Below are positions 10,117 through 18,873 of a stretch of DNA of 64,000 nt, in pieces. The stretch comes from Candidatus Paraluminiphilus aquimaris (lineage in GTDB: Bacteria; Pseudomonadota; Gammaproteobacteria; Pseudomonadales; Halieaceae): positions 620,001 through 684,000 of the forward strand of contig NZ_CP036501.1 in assembly GCF_026230195.1 (NCBI RefSeq). The letters are read 5' to 3'. A program made the position numbers and the translations under genes. Position 1 is the stretch's first letter, and each line of letters begins with the position of its first letter. A model generated the notes under the pieces. It did no database searches. It was not told the origin of the DNA and was given only the letters and a program-made list of their open reading frames with translations.

Positions 10117-10679
10117 AGGCTGGCCTCCGCTAAGAATTTGTCCTTTAACTTCACATAGTTGTTAGCCGAGTAAGGTAAAAAGGCTCTTTCGCGGTCGGAA
10201 ATTTCACGCATTGGTCTGGCTGGAGAGCCTGCGTACAGCCATCCAGTTTTTAATGTCTTCCCAGGGGTTACGAGGCTTCCCGCACCGATCATGACCTCGT
10301 CTTCAACGACCACACCATCCATCACTACCGAGCCGATACCGACTAAGACGCGATCACCGATCGTGCAGCCGTGCAAGACAACGTTGTGTCCCACTGTCAC
10401 GTCACTGCCGATCGTCAAGGGGTACCCTGCCCCATTGAAATCGCTCGCATGGGTAATGTGCAGAATGGAGCCGTCTTGGATATTGGTTCGACTGCCAATA
10501 CGAATACGGTGCATATCGGCTCGAATTGCGCACTGCGGCCAGACGCTGACATCGTCGCCCATAACGAGGTCACCCAATACCACAGCGGATGGGTCGATCA
10601 TGACCCGGTCGCCCAATTTGGGTGTGTGTCCCTGGTATGACCTAATATTGTCGGGCCCGTTGTAGTTCGTGTTTACCAT
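10113..10679 (-). CDS. Gamma-carbonic anhydrase-like hexapeptide-repeat protein (YrdA/PaaY family)
   Basis: The 188-residue product is a left-handed beta-helix protein built from hexapeptide repeats (for example VVLGDLVMGDDVSVWPQC, then the VGHNVVLHGCTIGD block). The histidines in SILHITHA and in GHNVVLHGC are in the positions that bind metal in gamma-class carbonic anhydrases. E. coli YrdA, encoded near aroE, is the closest known relative in context. The physiological substrate of this subfamily is uncertain, so anhydrase activity is only inferred. The gene faces aroE and overlaps it by four bases. Confidence 0.88.
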   Translation of the reverse strand: MVNTNYNGPDNIRSYQGHTPKLGDRVMIDPSAVVLGDLVMGDDVSVWPQCAIRADMHRIRIGSRTNIQDGSILHITHASDFNGAGYPLTIGSDVTVGHNVVLHGCTIGDRVLVGIGSVVMDGVVVEDEVMIGAGSLVTPGKTLKTGWLYAGSPARPMREISDRERAFLPYSANNYVKLKDKFLAEASL

Positions 10680-10793
10680 TTAAACGTTCCTGTCAGCGTT
10701 ACGCTGGTAACATTGGCACAGAGAGACGGACACATTCAAATTTTGATGAGCCGCTGTGGTTTCATCGAGCTGCTCAAAGAGGGCTAACCCCGC

Positions 10794-11057
10794 ATGACAA
10801 ACGATGCTACTCCTCAAGCACCAAGGCGACCTCGTTTTATAGCGGGTGCGGTTTGTCCAAGCTGCAAAGCGGTGGATCGTATCGTTGTAGATCTTGAAAC
10901 GGATGAGCGGTCATGTGTCGACTGCGGCTTTTCCGAAAAGCGTCCGCAGGCCTCTGCCCAAGAGCCGGCAACGCGGGTGACCCGTGGAAGCGCCAGATTG
11001 GTCGAAACGACGGCCGAGCCGGTGCGACTTATGACACCAGAGCCTCCCAAAGACTAA
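10794..11057 (+). CDS. YheV-like small zinc-ribbon protein
   Basis: The product is a small 87-residue protein. RPRFIAGAVCPSCKAVDRI followed by CVDCGFSEK gives two CxxC knuckles (near residues 21-24 and 41-44), as in the YheV family (DUF2387) of putative metal-binding proteins, whose members also begin with a K/R-R-F-IAGA-x-CP pattern. The last 40 residues are extended, proline- and threonine-rich and look disordered. Function in the family is unknown. It stands alone between the carbonic anhydrase and the oxidase cluster. Confidence 0.8.
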   Translation: MTNDATPQAPRRPRFIAGAVCPSCKAVDRIVVDLETDERSCVDCGFSEKRPQASAQEPATRVTRGSARLVETTAEPVRLMTPEPPKD

Positions 11058-11127
11058 ATTGTTGTTAACAAATGCACGGTATTTGTCTAACTAACGTGTT
11101 TCGGCTGTGAATCCAATCTGACTTCGC

Positions 11128-11133
11128 TATAAT
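11128..11133 (+). promoter_or_regulatory. Possible -10 box upstream of the cox operon
   Basis: A perfect TATAAT lies 71 bases before the coxB ATG in the 147-base gap. No convincing -35 box is found at 16-18 bases, so an activator may be needed or the match may be chance. A short inverted repeat (TGGTCC at 11152, GGACCA at 11172) follows in the putative leader. Confidence 0.35.
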
Positions 11134-11204
11134 CGCGCCGCTAAAAAGGCGTGGTCCAACCATAGGGGGCGGGACCAGCACAACGCTGTTATGGGGAAGA
11201 AAAG

Positions 11205-12338
11205 ATGCTTAACGCACGCGCACTAGCCGCGGCGGCGCTCCTGCCGCTATCCGCGAATGCACAAAACCAAATCAACATGTCGACTGGCGTATCTGATGCA
11301 GGCGCAGTTATAACCGAACTCGGTGCAGAAATTTTTGGCCTTCACATGCTGATCTTTTGGATCTGTGTGGTGATTGGTATTGGCGTATTTGGCGTCATGC
11401 TGTATTCGATTTACGCGCACCGGAAATCAAAGGGTGTGGAGCCCGCTCAGTTCCATGAGCACACAGGCGTCGAGATCGCGTGGACCGTCGTACCATTCGC
11501 CATCTTGATCCTAATGGCCGTTCCAGCGACCTCAACACTTCTTGAAGTCTACGACAACGACGATGCTGAAATGAGCATTCTCATTACGGGCTATCAGTGG
11601 AAGTGGCGTTACGAGTATTTGGATGCAGACGGCGAAAACGTCGCGTTCTTCTCAAACCTTGCGACGTCGCAAGAGGAAATCTACAACACCGATGATAAGG
11701 GTGAGAACTACCTGCTCGAAGTTGACGAGCCGCTTGTTATTCCCGTCGATACGAAGGTGCGTTTCCTGATCACGGCAAACGATGTCATTCACTCATGGTG
11801 GGTGCCAGAGATTGCGGTAAAGCGCGACGCCATTCCCGGCTTCATTAATGAAGCGTGGACTCGTGTCCTTCAAGAGGGTGTTTATCGCGGTCAATGCACG
11901 GAATTATGCGGTGCGTATCACGGATTTATGCCCGTTGTTGTGCATGCGGTCAGTCGCGACGAGTTCGATGGTTGGATGGCGGCAAAGCAAGGCGCTGCAG
12001 CCGCGGATGCTGCGTTGGCTGCACAAGAGCTGTCTTTTGACGAGCTCTATGCGCGAGGCGAGGACGTTTACAACGCAAGTTGCCTCGCTTGTCACGGTGC
12101 CAAAGGTGAAGGCGGCTTGGGGAATGCTATTGCGGGCAGCACCATCGCAACGGGCGGTCTCGATGCGCACCTGAGCGTTATCGTTAACGGTGTTGCGGGT
12201 AGCGCTATGCAAGCATTTGGTGCGCAGTTGTCTGAAGTCGATGTGGCCGCTGTCACAACGTACCAGCGAAATGCGTTTGGAAATAATACTGGGGATGTGG
12301 TTCAGGCGTCTGACGTCGTGAGCTACAAAGAAGGATAA
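11205..12338 (+). CDS. coxB: Cytochrome c oxidase subunit II with fused cytochrome c domain (caa3-type)
   Basis: Subunit II accepts electrons at the CuA centre and passes them to haem a in subunit I. The 377-residue product has a signal-like N-terminus (1-20), two transmembrane helices (about 45-70 and 92-112) and a cupredoxin domain. CuA ligands are visible: H196 in VIHSWW, then C231, E233, C235, H239 and M242 in GQCTELCGAYHGFM. A C-terminal class I cytochrome c domain carries CLACH (C293, C296, H297) with a likely Met ligand at M335. This fusion defines caa3-type oxidases. It is the first gene of the cox cluster, with a GGGGAAG ribosome site. Confidence 0.96.
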   Translation: MLNARALAAAALLPLSANAQNQINMSTGVSDAGAVITELGAEIFGLHMLIFWICVVIGIGVFGVMLYSIYAHRKSKGVEPAQFHEHTGVEIAWTVVPFAILILMAVPATSTLLEVYDNDDAEMSILITGYQWKWRYEYLDADGENVAFFSNLATSQEEIYNTDDKGENYLLEVDEPLVIPVDTKVRFLITANDVIHSWWVPEIAVKRDAIPGFINEAWTRVLQEGVYRGQCTELCGAYHGFMPVVVHAVSRDEFDGWMAAKQGAAAADAALAAQELSFDELYARGEDVYNASCLACHGAKGEGGLGNAIAGSTIATGGLDAHLSVIVNGVAGSAMQAFGAQLSEVDVAAVTTYQRNAFGNNTGDVVQASDVVSYKEG

Positions 12339-12353
12339 TTGGGGGAAATACAA

Positions 12354-13931
12354 ATGGGCGATCATCACCACGGTCCAGCTAAAGGCCTCTCTCGCTGGCT
12401 GTACACAACTAATCACAAAGACATTGGAACGATGTACCTATGGTTCTCGTTCGCAATGTTCCTCCTTGGCGGCGCGTTCGCTATGGTCATTCGCGCAGAG
12501 CTCTTCCAGCCAGGCATGCAGCTCGTTGAGCCCGCATTCTTCAACCAGATGACAACGCTCCACGGACTGGTGATGGTATTTGGTGCCATCATGCCGTCGT
12601 TCGTCGGTCTTGCTAACTGGCTGATCCCCATGATGATTGGGGCGCCGGATATGGCGCTGCCTCGAATGAACAACTGGAGTTTCTGGATTCTGCCGCCAGC
12701 GTTCTTGATGCTTGCGTCTACGCTTCTTATGGAAGGCGGCGCTCCCGCGTTCGGTTGGACGTTCTACGCGCCACTATCAACTACCTACGCGCCACCCTCG
12801 GTGACGTTCTTCATCTTTGCGATCCACATTTTGGGTGTTTCATCCATTATGGGTTCAATCAACATCATCGCCACCGTAATGAACATGCGCGCGCCCGGCA
12901 TGACGTACATGAAGATGCCTTTGTTCGTTTGGACATGGCTGATCACGGCGTTCTTGTTGGTTGCCGTTATGCCCGTTCTGGCGGGTGCGGTGACCATGAT
13001 GCTCATGGATATCCACTTTGGTACGAGCTTCTTCTCTGCCGCAGGTGGTGGTGACCCCGTTTTGTTCCAGCATATTTTTTGGTTCTTTGGGCACCCTGAG
13101 GTTTACATCATTATCCTCCCCGCTTTCGGCGTGATCTCTCAGATCATTCCCGCATTCTCACGAAAGCCCCTGTTTGGCTACGCGTCGATGGTTTATGCGA
13201 CGGCGGCGATCGCGTTCTTGTCGTTCATCGTTTGGGCGCACCACATGTATACCGTGGGCATGCCTGTAGCCGGTGAGCTCTTCTTTATGTACGCCACGAT
13301 GCTCATTGCTGTTCCCACAGGTGTGAAGGTGTTCAACTGGGTAACCACCATGTGGCGCGGTGCCATGACGTTTGAAACGCCCATGCTGTTCTCAATCGGC
13401 TTCTTGGTGTTGTTTACCATTGGCGGCTTTACCGGGCTTATGCTTTCAATTGCTCCGGCTGACTTCCAGTACCACGACACGTACTTTGTAGTCGCGCACT
13501 TCCACTATGTCATGGTGGCAGGAGCGGTATTCTCTATGACCGCTGCGATCTACTTCTGGTTACCAAAGTGGACCGGCCGTATGTACAACGAGACCATGGG
13601 TAAGGTGCACTTCTGGGTATCGTTCATTGGGTTTAACGTGACGTTCTTCCCGCAGCACTTTGTCGGTCTGGCGGGTATGCCACGACGAATTCCCGACTAC
13701 GCACTGCAGTTTGCTGACTTCAACATGATGTCATCGATCGGTGCCTTTATTTACGGTGCGTCGCAGCTGTTGTTCCTTTACAACGTGATTGCCGCGATCG
13801 TAGCGGGTAAGCGTGTCTCCGATGAGAAAGTTTGGGATGGTGCTGAAGGCCTTGAGTGGACACTGCCCTCACCACCGCCGTACCACACTTTCGAGACACC
13901 ACCGAAAATTGAAGAGCAGCCTGCTCACTAA
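12354..13931 (+). CDS. coxA: Cytochrome c oxidase subunit I
   Basis: CoxA is the catalytic, proton-pumping haem-copper subunit that reduces O2 to water in the inner membrane. From ATG 12354 (GGGGGAAA ribosome site; the longer TTG frame has none) the product is 525 residues with about 12 transmembrane helices. It carries the low-spin haem ligand in TTLHGLVMVFG, the CuB His-Tyr segment GHPEVYIIILPAFG, the HH pair in WAHHMYTVGM, and the haem ligands in HDTYFVVAHFHYVM. The glutamate of HPEV is that of the D proton channel in A-family oxidases. Which haem (A or O) is inserted is not visible; see the note on ctaA. Confidence 0.97.
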   Translation: MGDHHHGPAKGLSRWLYTTNHKDIGTMYLWFSFAMFLLGGAFAMVIRAELFQPGMQLVEPAFFNQMTTLHGLVMVFGAIMPSFVGLANWLIPMMIGAPDMALPRMNNWSFWILPPAFLMLASTLLMEGGAPAFGWTFYAPLSTTYAPPSVTFFIFAIHILGVSSIMGSINIIATVMNMRAPGMTYMKMPLFVWTWLITAFLLVAVMPVLAGAVTMMLMDIHFGTSFFSAAGGGDPVLFQHIFWFFGHPEVYIIILPAFGVISQIIPAFSRKPLFGYASMVYATAAIAFLSFIVWAHHMYTVGMPVAGELFFMYATMLIAVPTGVKVFNWVTTMWRGAMTFETPMLFSIGFLVLFTIGGFTGLMLSIAPADFQYHDTYFVVAHFHYVMVAGAVFSMTAAIYFWLPKWTGRMYNETMGKVHFWVSFIGFNVTFFPQHFVGLAGMPRRIPDYALQFADFNMMSSIGAFIYGASQLLFLYNVIAAIVAGKRVSDEKVWDGAEGLEWTLPSPPPYHTFETPPKIEEQPAH

Positions 13932-13940
13932 GGTTAGGGC

Positions 13941-14498
13941 GTGCGACTCAGCCAAGACCCAACGACAGACACGGTAGCCAAACTCGGCGCCGTGGCTGTT
14001 GCCATGTTCGCTTTTGTATTTGTGGTGATGGTGCCGCTGTACAACGTGTTATGCGACGCTTTGGGTATTAACGGCAAAACCTCGTCAGAAGCTTACACAG
14101 CGGTTGTCGCGCAGGTAGATGAGTCGCGCTCCATTAAAGTGCAATTCGTGGCGACGAATAACGATGGCATGCCCTGGGCGTTCTCGCCTGACGTAACCGA
14201 AATGGTTGTGCATCCTGGTGCCGCCAACGATACGGTATTTTTTGCGGCAAACCCAACGGCGCAATCGATGATCGCGCAGGCCATTCCCAGTGTTTCGCCA
14301 TCGCGAGCCGCTGAATATTTTCACAAGACCGAGTGCTTTTGTTTCGAGCAGCAGCCTTTGGATGGCAACAGCGAGGCTGAAATGCCTTTGCAGTTTATTG
14401 TCGACCAAGACCTACCGGCTGATATCAGAACGATCACACTGTCTTACACATTGTTCGATGTGACAGCGCTAATGCGCGACAACGTCGCTTCGAGATAA
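13941..14498 (+). CDS. ctaG: Cytochrome c oxidase copper assembly protein CtaG/Cox11
   Basis: Cox11-type proteins deliver copper to CuB of subunit I. The 185-residue product has one N-terminal transmembrane helix (about 14-38, ending with a cysteine in YNVLCDALGI), then a periplasmic Ig-like domain. The copper-binding ECFCFEQQ motif is near residue 131, and FTxxN-like beta strands surround it. The start is GTG at 13941, ten bases after the coxA stop. The coxBA-ctaG-coxC order is standard for Proteobacteria. Confidence 0.94.
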   Translation: MRLSQDPTTDTVAKLGAVAVAMFAFVFVVMVPLYNVLCDALGINGKTSSEAYTAVVAQVDESRSIKVQFVATNNDGMPWAFSPDVTEMVVHPGAANDTVFFAANPTAQSMIAQAIPSVSPSRAAEYFHKTECFCFEQQPLDGNSEAEMPLQFIVDQDLPADIRTITLSYTLFDVTALMRDNVASR

Positions 14499-14540
14499 AC
14501 TAAAGGGGGCCCCGGGGGATGGGGTATAACGGAGAAAAAC

Positions 14541-15521
14541 ATGTCTAGCGCCCAACCAACAACAGAGTACGAAAAGTACTACGTACCTGAGAGTTCTAGC
14601 CTTGCGGTTAGAGCAACCATCGGCCTTGTGTTGACCGTCTTTGGTGGAGGTCTTGTCTTAAATGAGATGACTTTCGGTGGAACACACGACACCGGTGGTA
14701 CAGCAAAGTACGTCTTGTTCGCGGGTCTTGCGATGTTCATCGCAACGCTCACTTACTGGTTCCGCACAGCGATTACGGAAAACAAAGCGGGCATGAATAG
14801 CGCCCAGCTTAGCCAAAGTTACGTGCTGGGCATGTTCTGGTTCATTTTCTCAGAGGTGATGTTCTTCGCGGCCTTCTTCGGCACGTTACTTTATGTTCGC
14901 TGGCTTGCCGGCCCTTGGCTTGCAGGTGAAGGTGAAGGCGGTCGAATGAACTTCTTGTTGTGGGAAGGTTTTGAGTACACGTGGCCACCGGTTGCTACAC
15001 CTCAGGAGGTGGTGGGTGGTGCGCTTAGTCAACCTATCGCCAACAACGGTGAGTTTGTGTCTCAAGAGACATCGATGTCATTTGCAGATGCACACCACTG
15101 GTATGCATGGTTGCCACTGTGGAATACCATTATTCTGCTTACTTCCAGTGTGACCTGCGAATTTGCGCACCGCGGCTTGTCGGCGGGCAATATCAAGAAG
15201 TTTGAAGCATGGCTTGCTGTCACGGTTGGCTTAGCAATCATCTTCTTGTTTTTGCAGGCAGCAGAATACTACGAGGCCTATGAGCTCTTCGGTCTGACGC
15301 TCAACTCGGGTATTTACGGTTCAACCTTCTTCATGCTGACGGGCTTCCACGGCTTCCACGTCGCGATGGGTATGACCATGTTGTTGATTCAGCTTATTCG
15401 CTCTGTTCGTAACAAGCACATGACACCAACAGACCACTTTGGTTTTTCCGCGTCTAGCTGGTACTGGCACTTTGTCGATGTGGTTTGGGTATTCCTCTTT
15501 ATCTTCGTTTACATTATCTGA
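14541..15521 (+). CDS. coxC: Cytochrome c oxidase subunit III
   Basis: Subunit III is a seven-helix inner-membrane subunit that stabilises the oxidase. The 326-residue product has family features such as FWFIFSEVMFFAAFFGT, the GLSAGN stretch, TGFHGFHVAMGM and the C-terminal SSWYWHFVDVVWVFLF. It is somewhat longer than mitochondrial subunit III because of a polar loop near residues 145-185. A GGAGAA ribosome site precedes the ATG. A strong terminator lies right after the gene, so this ends the coxB-coxA-ctaG-coxC transcript. Confidence 0.96.
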   Translation: MSSAQPTTEYEKYYVPESSSLAVRATIGLVLTVFGGGLVLNEMTFGGTHDTGGTAKYVLFAGLAMFIATLTYWFRTAITENKAGMNSAQLSQSYVLGMFWFIFSEVMFFAAFFGTLLYVRWLAGPWLAGEGEGGRMNFLLWEGFEYTWPPVATPQEVVGGALSQPIANNGEFVSQETSMSFADAHHWYAWLPLWNTIILLTSSVTCEFAHRGLSAGNIKKFEAWLAVTVGLAIIFLFLQAAEYYEAYELFGLTLNSGIYGSTFFMLTGFHGFHVAMGMTMLLIQLIRSVRNKHMTPTDHFGFSASSWYWHFVDVVWVFLFIFVYII

Positions 15522-15545
15522 AGTCAAAGTGGCGAATTGGAAAGG

Positions 15546-15570
15546 GGCGGGTTTATCCCGCCTTTTTTTT
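15546..15570 (+). terminator. Rho-independent terminator after coxC
   Basis: A perfect six-base-pair stem GGCGGG (15546-15551) and CCCGCC (15557-15562) with a five-base loop is followed by eight T residues (15563-15570). It closes the cox transcript. The A-rich stretch before the stem might let it act weakly in the reverse direction for the facing DUF2909 gene. Confidence 0.9.
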
Positions 15571-15808
15571 ACTCTGTAGATTCAGCTGAGGGGCGGTTAT
15601 CCCAAGGGCTTTGGTGGCCCAATTGACCAGTTGCGACGCCGTACACAATAAGCGCCATGAGTGTGCCGGCAATGCTGACGCGGACACGAAGCGAGTTTAC
15701 GAGTCGCGTTTTCTTTACATCACCCCGGTCGATCATCAAGTAATAGAGACCGAACCCCAAGGTAACGACCAAGGCGATCATGAGTAAGACAATCAATCCT
15801 TTAAGCAT
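15569..15808 (-). CDS. DUF2909 twin-transmembrane protein
   Basis: This is a 79-residue protein with two transmembrane helices (about 2-26 and 43-63) joined by a short basic loop (DRGDVKKTRLVNSLRVR). Proteins of this size and pattern (DUF2909) commonly sit inside cytochrome oxidase gene clusters of Gammaproteobacteria, which suggests a role in oxidase assembly or stability; no activity is known. It is on the opposite strand from all other cox genes, between coxC and the SURF1 gene, as is usual for the family. Confidence 0.82.
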   Translation of the reverse strand: MLKGLIVLLMIALVVTLGFGLYYLMIDRGDVKKTRLVNSLRVRVSIAGTLMALIVYGVATGQLGHQSPWDNRPSAESTE

Positions 15809-15870
15809 GCAAAATCCTTACACTAGGCGCCGGTCTCTACCTCAGTGTGAGGTGAAACGTATGCGCCAAA

Positions 15871-16650
15871 ATGAGCGTGGAGTGTAACCAAACCAAGATG
15901 AACTTGCGCGTCGAACTTGACTGGCGAACAACATTAGCCACGGTTTTATTGTTTCCCACCTTAGTCAGCCTGGGTTTCTGGCAGCTCGAGCGTGGTGACG
16001 AGAAGGCGGGGTTGATTACGCGTTTGGAAGAGCGCCGGCTTGAGCCGCCTATGTCATTACCCGCGGCGTTGCGATTGCCAACGGATGATCTTGCAGACCG
16101 CCAAGTTACGTTTACGGGCAGTTTTAACGCCCAGGACTTTGTTCTACTTGATAATCGACTACGAGATGGTCGTTTTGGCTACGAAGTTGTTGCCTTTGTG
16201 TCAGCCGATGCGTTGGTAGTGCCCCTCAATCTTGGCTGGATCGAAGGTGATCGATCTAGGATGACAACGCCGTCGCCCGAATTGCCCGACGGTGAGCACA
16301 CCGTGCGCGGACGGATTTATCAACCCGCAGGCGATGCCTTTCTATTGGGTGAGAATAAGTTTCCTGAGGGTCGTCCCGCCATTGTGCAGCAGCTCACGCT
16401 TTCCAGTTGGGCTGAGCCGATGCGCGCAGCGTTTGAGCGTCCGGTTTTTCCCTATGAAATACGCCTCCTGCCGGCTGAGCCGACGGCTTTTAGAGCAGAA
16501 TGGGCCGTAGTTAATCAAACACCTGCGAAACATCGGGGTTATGCCGTGCAATGGTTTACTATGGCACTGGCTCTGGGATTGGCCTTTATTTTTCGAAGCA
16601 GCAACCTCGCAGCGTGGCTGCGCCATCGACTCGTGAGTAACGGCTCCTAG
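15871..16650 (+). CDS. SURF1-family cytochrome oxidase assembly protein
   Basis: SURF1/Shy1 proteins assist haem insertion into oxidase subunit I. The 259-residue product has the family topology: an N-terminal transmembrane helix (about 20-36, LLFPTLVSLGFWQLERG, where the FWQLxRxxEK pattern is diagnostic), a periplasmic domain and a C-terminal helix (about 228-245). NQTPAKHRGYAVQWFTMA near the end is another signature. The start is uncertain: ATG 15871 or ATG 15898 (MNLRVELDW), neither with a clear ribosome site. It heads a second rightward unit of assembly genes. Confidence 0.92.
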   Translation: MSVECNQTKMNLRVELDWRTTLATVLLFPTLVSLGFWQLERGDEKAGLITRLEERRLEPPMSLPAALRLPTDDLADRQVTFTGSFNAQDFVLLDNRLRDGRFGYEVVAFVSADALVVPLNLGWIEGDRSRMTTPSPELPDGEHTVRGRIYQPAGDAFLLGENKFPEGRPAIVQQLTLSSWAEPMRAAFERPVFPYEIRLLPAEPTAFRAEWAVVNQTPAKHRGYAVQWFTMALALGLAFIFRSSNLAAWLRHRLVSNGS

Positions 16651-16670
16651 GCCGTATTGGGGGATATAAC

Positions 16671-17327
16671 GTGACCGAAACTAGCAACCAAAGCGGAGGG
16701 CGCGCCATTTTATTGCTCATCGCGGGCCTACCTGTGACGATGATTTTGGCGTCAACCTGGCTTTGGTACTTCGTAGAGCGAGGCGATGTCGACATTATCG
16801 GTGCGCTGGGTACAGCCAACAGCGGTGAGTTGTTAGCGGAGCCGATTAATATTCGCGCGCTCGAATTTGAGGCGACCGATGGTTCAACCGTAGGCTTATC
16901 CAGCATCGAGCCTAAGTGGACGATGTTGTTGGTTAATGACGGCGCCACCTGTGATACCGCTTGCAATGAATTGCTTTACATTACTCGCCAAATTCGCATC
17001 GCTATTGGGCGCGACTATCAGCGTACGCAACGCCTACTTATTGTTGATACCCCAATCGATCTGATTCAATCCAACGATGATGGCGGTGATACTGAGGGCC
17101 GAAGTGGTGACATGACGCCCTTGATGCCACAACTCAAACGCGACCATGTCGATCTCAATGTATGGCGCCGCGAAGATCAGGCCGTGCTTCCCGAGGGTCA
17201 GTCAGAGCCAAGCGCTTGGTACCTTGTTGATCCATCGGGTTGGGTCATGATGCGCTACACCGCCGACGTCAATTACAAAGATGTCATTGGCGATATTAAG
17301 TTCTTATTAAAGAACTCGGGGGGTTGA
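16671..17327 (+). CDS. Membrane-anchored Sco-like thioredoxin-fold protein lacking the copper histidine
   Basis: The 218-residue product starts with GTG (GGGGGAT ribosome site) and has one N-terminal transmembrane helix (about 12-34) and a periplasmic thioredoxin-like domain. The CDTACNELLY segment holds a CxxxC pair like the CxxxC of Sco copper chaperones. In true Sco proteins a downstream DHSANVVLI segment supplies the third copper ligand; here the matching segment reads EPSAWYLVDPSG, with proline in place of histidine. A disulfide reductase or partner role in CuA maturation is more likely than copper delivery, but this is inference. It lies between the SURF1 and cyoE genes, where such proteins are often found in Gammaproteobacteria. 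Confidence 0.75.
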   Translation: MTETSNQSGGRAILLLIAGLPVTMILASTWLWYFVERGDVDIIGALGTANSGELLAEPINIRALEFEATDGSTVGLSSIEPKWTMLLVNDGATCDTACNELLYITRQIRIAIGRDYQRTQRLLIVDTPIDLIQSNDDGGDTEGRSGDMTPLMPQLKRDHVDLNVWRREDQAVLPEGQSEPSAWYLVDPSGWVMMRYTADVNYKDVIGDIKFLLKNSGG

Positions 17328-17329
17328 TC

Positions 17330-18217
17330 ATGAGCGATACATTGATGGCTCGATGGCCAGACTTTTTAGAACTCACAAAGCCCCGTGTCGTGGCGCTCAT
17401 GCTGATTACAGCCTTAATTGGAATGTGCATGGCAGTGCCCGGATTTGTTCCCTGGGAGCCGCTCATCTTGGGCAATATAGGTATCGGCTTGTGTGCGGGA
17501 GCGGCCGCTGCGATTAACCACGTTGTTGATGAGCGTATCGATCAAAAGATGTCTCGGACCACCAACCGCCCGGTTGCTACAGGCCGGGTTAGTCAAACCG
17601 AGGCTCTGGTATTTGCCGCACTCTTGGCGCTTTTGGGCGCAGCCTTGTTGGCTTGGACTATTAATGTATTAACCGCCATTCTCACGGTTGCAAGTTTGGT
17701 TGGCTATGCGTTTATCTACACCATGTTTTTAAAGCGCGCTACACCCCAGAACATTGTTATTGGCGGCCTCGCCGGTGCGGCGCCGCCCCTTCTGGGCTGG
17801 ACTGCTGTGACGGGTGAGGTTCACGCGCACGGCTTGCTGCTCGTCTTGATTATTTTTGCTTGGACCCCACCACACTTTTGGGCGCTTGCGATACACCGAA
17901 AGGAAGAGTACGCGGCTGTGGGCATCCCCATGCTGCCTGTGACTCATGGTAATCGGTTCACCGCTTTGCACATTCTCCTCTATACGATTTTAATGTTTTT
18001 AATCACGCTGCTGCCTTACGCGACGCTCTTAAGTGGTTGGATCTACTTGGTATCGGCCGTGGTTCTGGGCGTGATTTTTCTCTATTGGTCAATCGAGATT
18101 CTGCGTGAGAAGAACCCCAAAGCGCCGATGGAAACATTTAAATACTCCATCAACTATTTACTGCTCTTATTCGTAGCCATGCTGGCAGATCACTGGATTT
18201 TAGGAGCCCCTGCGTGA
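17330..18217 (+). CDS. cyoE: Protohaem IX farnesyltransferase (haem O synthase)
   Basis: The enzyme transfers a farnesyl group to haem B to give haem O, the precursor of haem A. The product from ATG 17330 (GGGGGG ribosome site) is 295 residues; the longer TTG frame overlaps the previous stop. It is a UbiA-family integral membrane protein with about eight helices. Both polar motifs are clear: NHVVDERIDQKMSRTTNRP near residue 63, and the second region with FLKRATPQNIVIGGLAGAAPP near 135. In many clusters haem A synthase (ctaA) sits immediately before this gene; here it does not. The name ctaB is equally used. Confidence 0.95.
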   Translation: MSDTLMARWPDFLELTKPRVVALMLITALIGMCMAVPGFVPWEPLILGNIGIGLCAGAAAAINHVVDERIDQKMSRTTNRPVATGRVSQTEALVFAALLALLGAALLAWTINVLTAILTVASLVGYAFIYTMFLKRATPQNIVIGGLAGAAPPLLGWTAVTGEVHAHGLLLVLIIFAWTPPHFWALAIHRKEEYAAVGIPMLPVTHGNRFTALHILLYTILMFLITLLPYATLLSGWIYLVSAVVLGVIFLYWSIEILREKNPKAPMETFKYSINYLLLLFVAMLADHWILGAPA

Positions 18218-18873
18218 CCTTTACTCAGCGCCAGCGCGTGGGTTTAACCGTTGCCGCGATTCTTTTAGGAATCGCAGTGATCGTCGCCGGATTTGTTCAT
18301 CGTATTCAGCAACCAAGGATCATGACCGTATCTGAGATGCGGGCGAATGGTTTATTCCTCTTTGATACACCAAGGGATCCCGGTGAGTTTGCACTTACTA
18401 ACCATTTCGGTGAGCCCTTTACTGCCACGAGTCTTGAAGGTGATTGGACGTTGCTCTTTTTCGGCTTCACCTACTGTCCGGACGTGTGTCCTACAACGAT
18501 GTCCTTTCTCGCCGAGGTAAAAGATAATCTAGTCGGTACTGAAGCGGCGAGTACAAGAGTCGTAATGGTCTCTGTTGATCCGGCACGTGATAGCGTTGAT
18601 CAACTCGCGCAATACGTACCGTATTTCCATCCGGAATTTCTGGGTGTGACGGGTGACTTCCCCAATATCTTGAGCTTCGCGCGTCGCTTTAATGCGCCTT
18701 TTCGCAAAGTGACCTCTGAAGACGGCGATTACCAGATAGACCATAGCGCTAATGTTGTACTCATAAACCCGAAAGGTGATTTCCACGGGTTTTTCCGAGC
18801 GCCACTGGATTTGGCCAAGGTCAAAGTGACCTTACGCTCTGCACAATATTATTGGAGTCAGCAATATGACTGA
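18214..18873 (+). CDS. Sco1/SenC-family copper chaperone
   Basis: Sco proteins mature the CuA site of oxidase subunit II. The 219-residue product has an N-terminal membrane anchor (about 8-27) and a thioredoxin fold. All three copper ligands are present: the CxxxC of FTYCPDVCPTT near residue 88, and the histidine in QIDHSANVVLINPKG near 172. The GTG start overlaps the cyoE stop by four bases (GTGA) and has a TAGGAG ribosome site. The 3' end overlaps polA by eight bases. Confidence 0.93.
   Translation: MTFTQRQRVGLTVAAILLGIAVIVAGFVHRIQQPRIMTVSEMRANGLFLFDTPRDPGEFALTNHFGEPFTATSLEGDWTLLFFGFTYCPDVCPTTMSFLAEVKDNLVGTEAASTRVVMVSVDPARDSVDQLAQYVPYFHPEFLGVTGDFPNILSFARRFNAPFRKVTSEDGDYQIDHSANVVLINPKGDFHGFFRAPLDLAKVKVTLRSAQYYWSQQYD

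Noticed and set aside
11904-12416. 170-codon open frame antisense to coxB/coxA
   Set aside because: The opposite strand encodes the CuA site and cytochrome c domain; the antisense product shows no family features.
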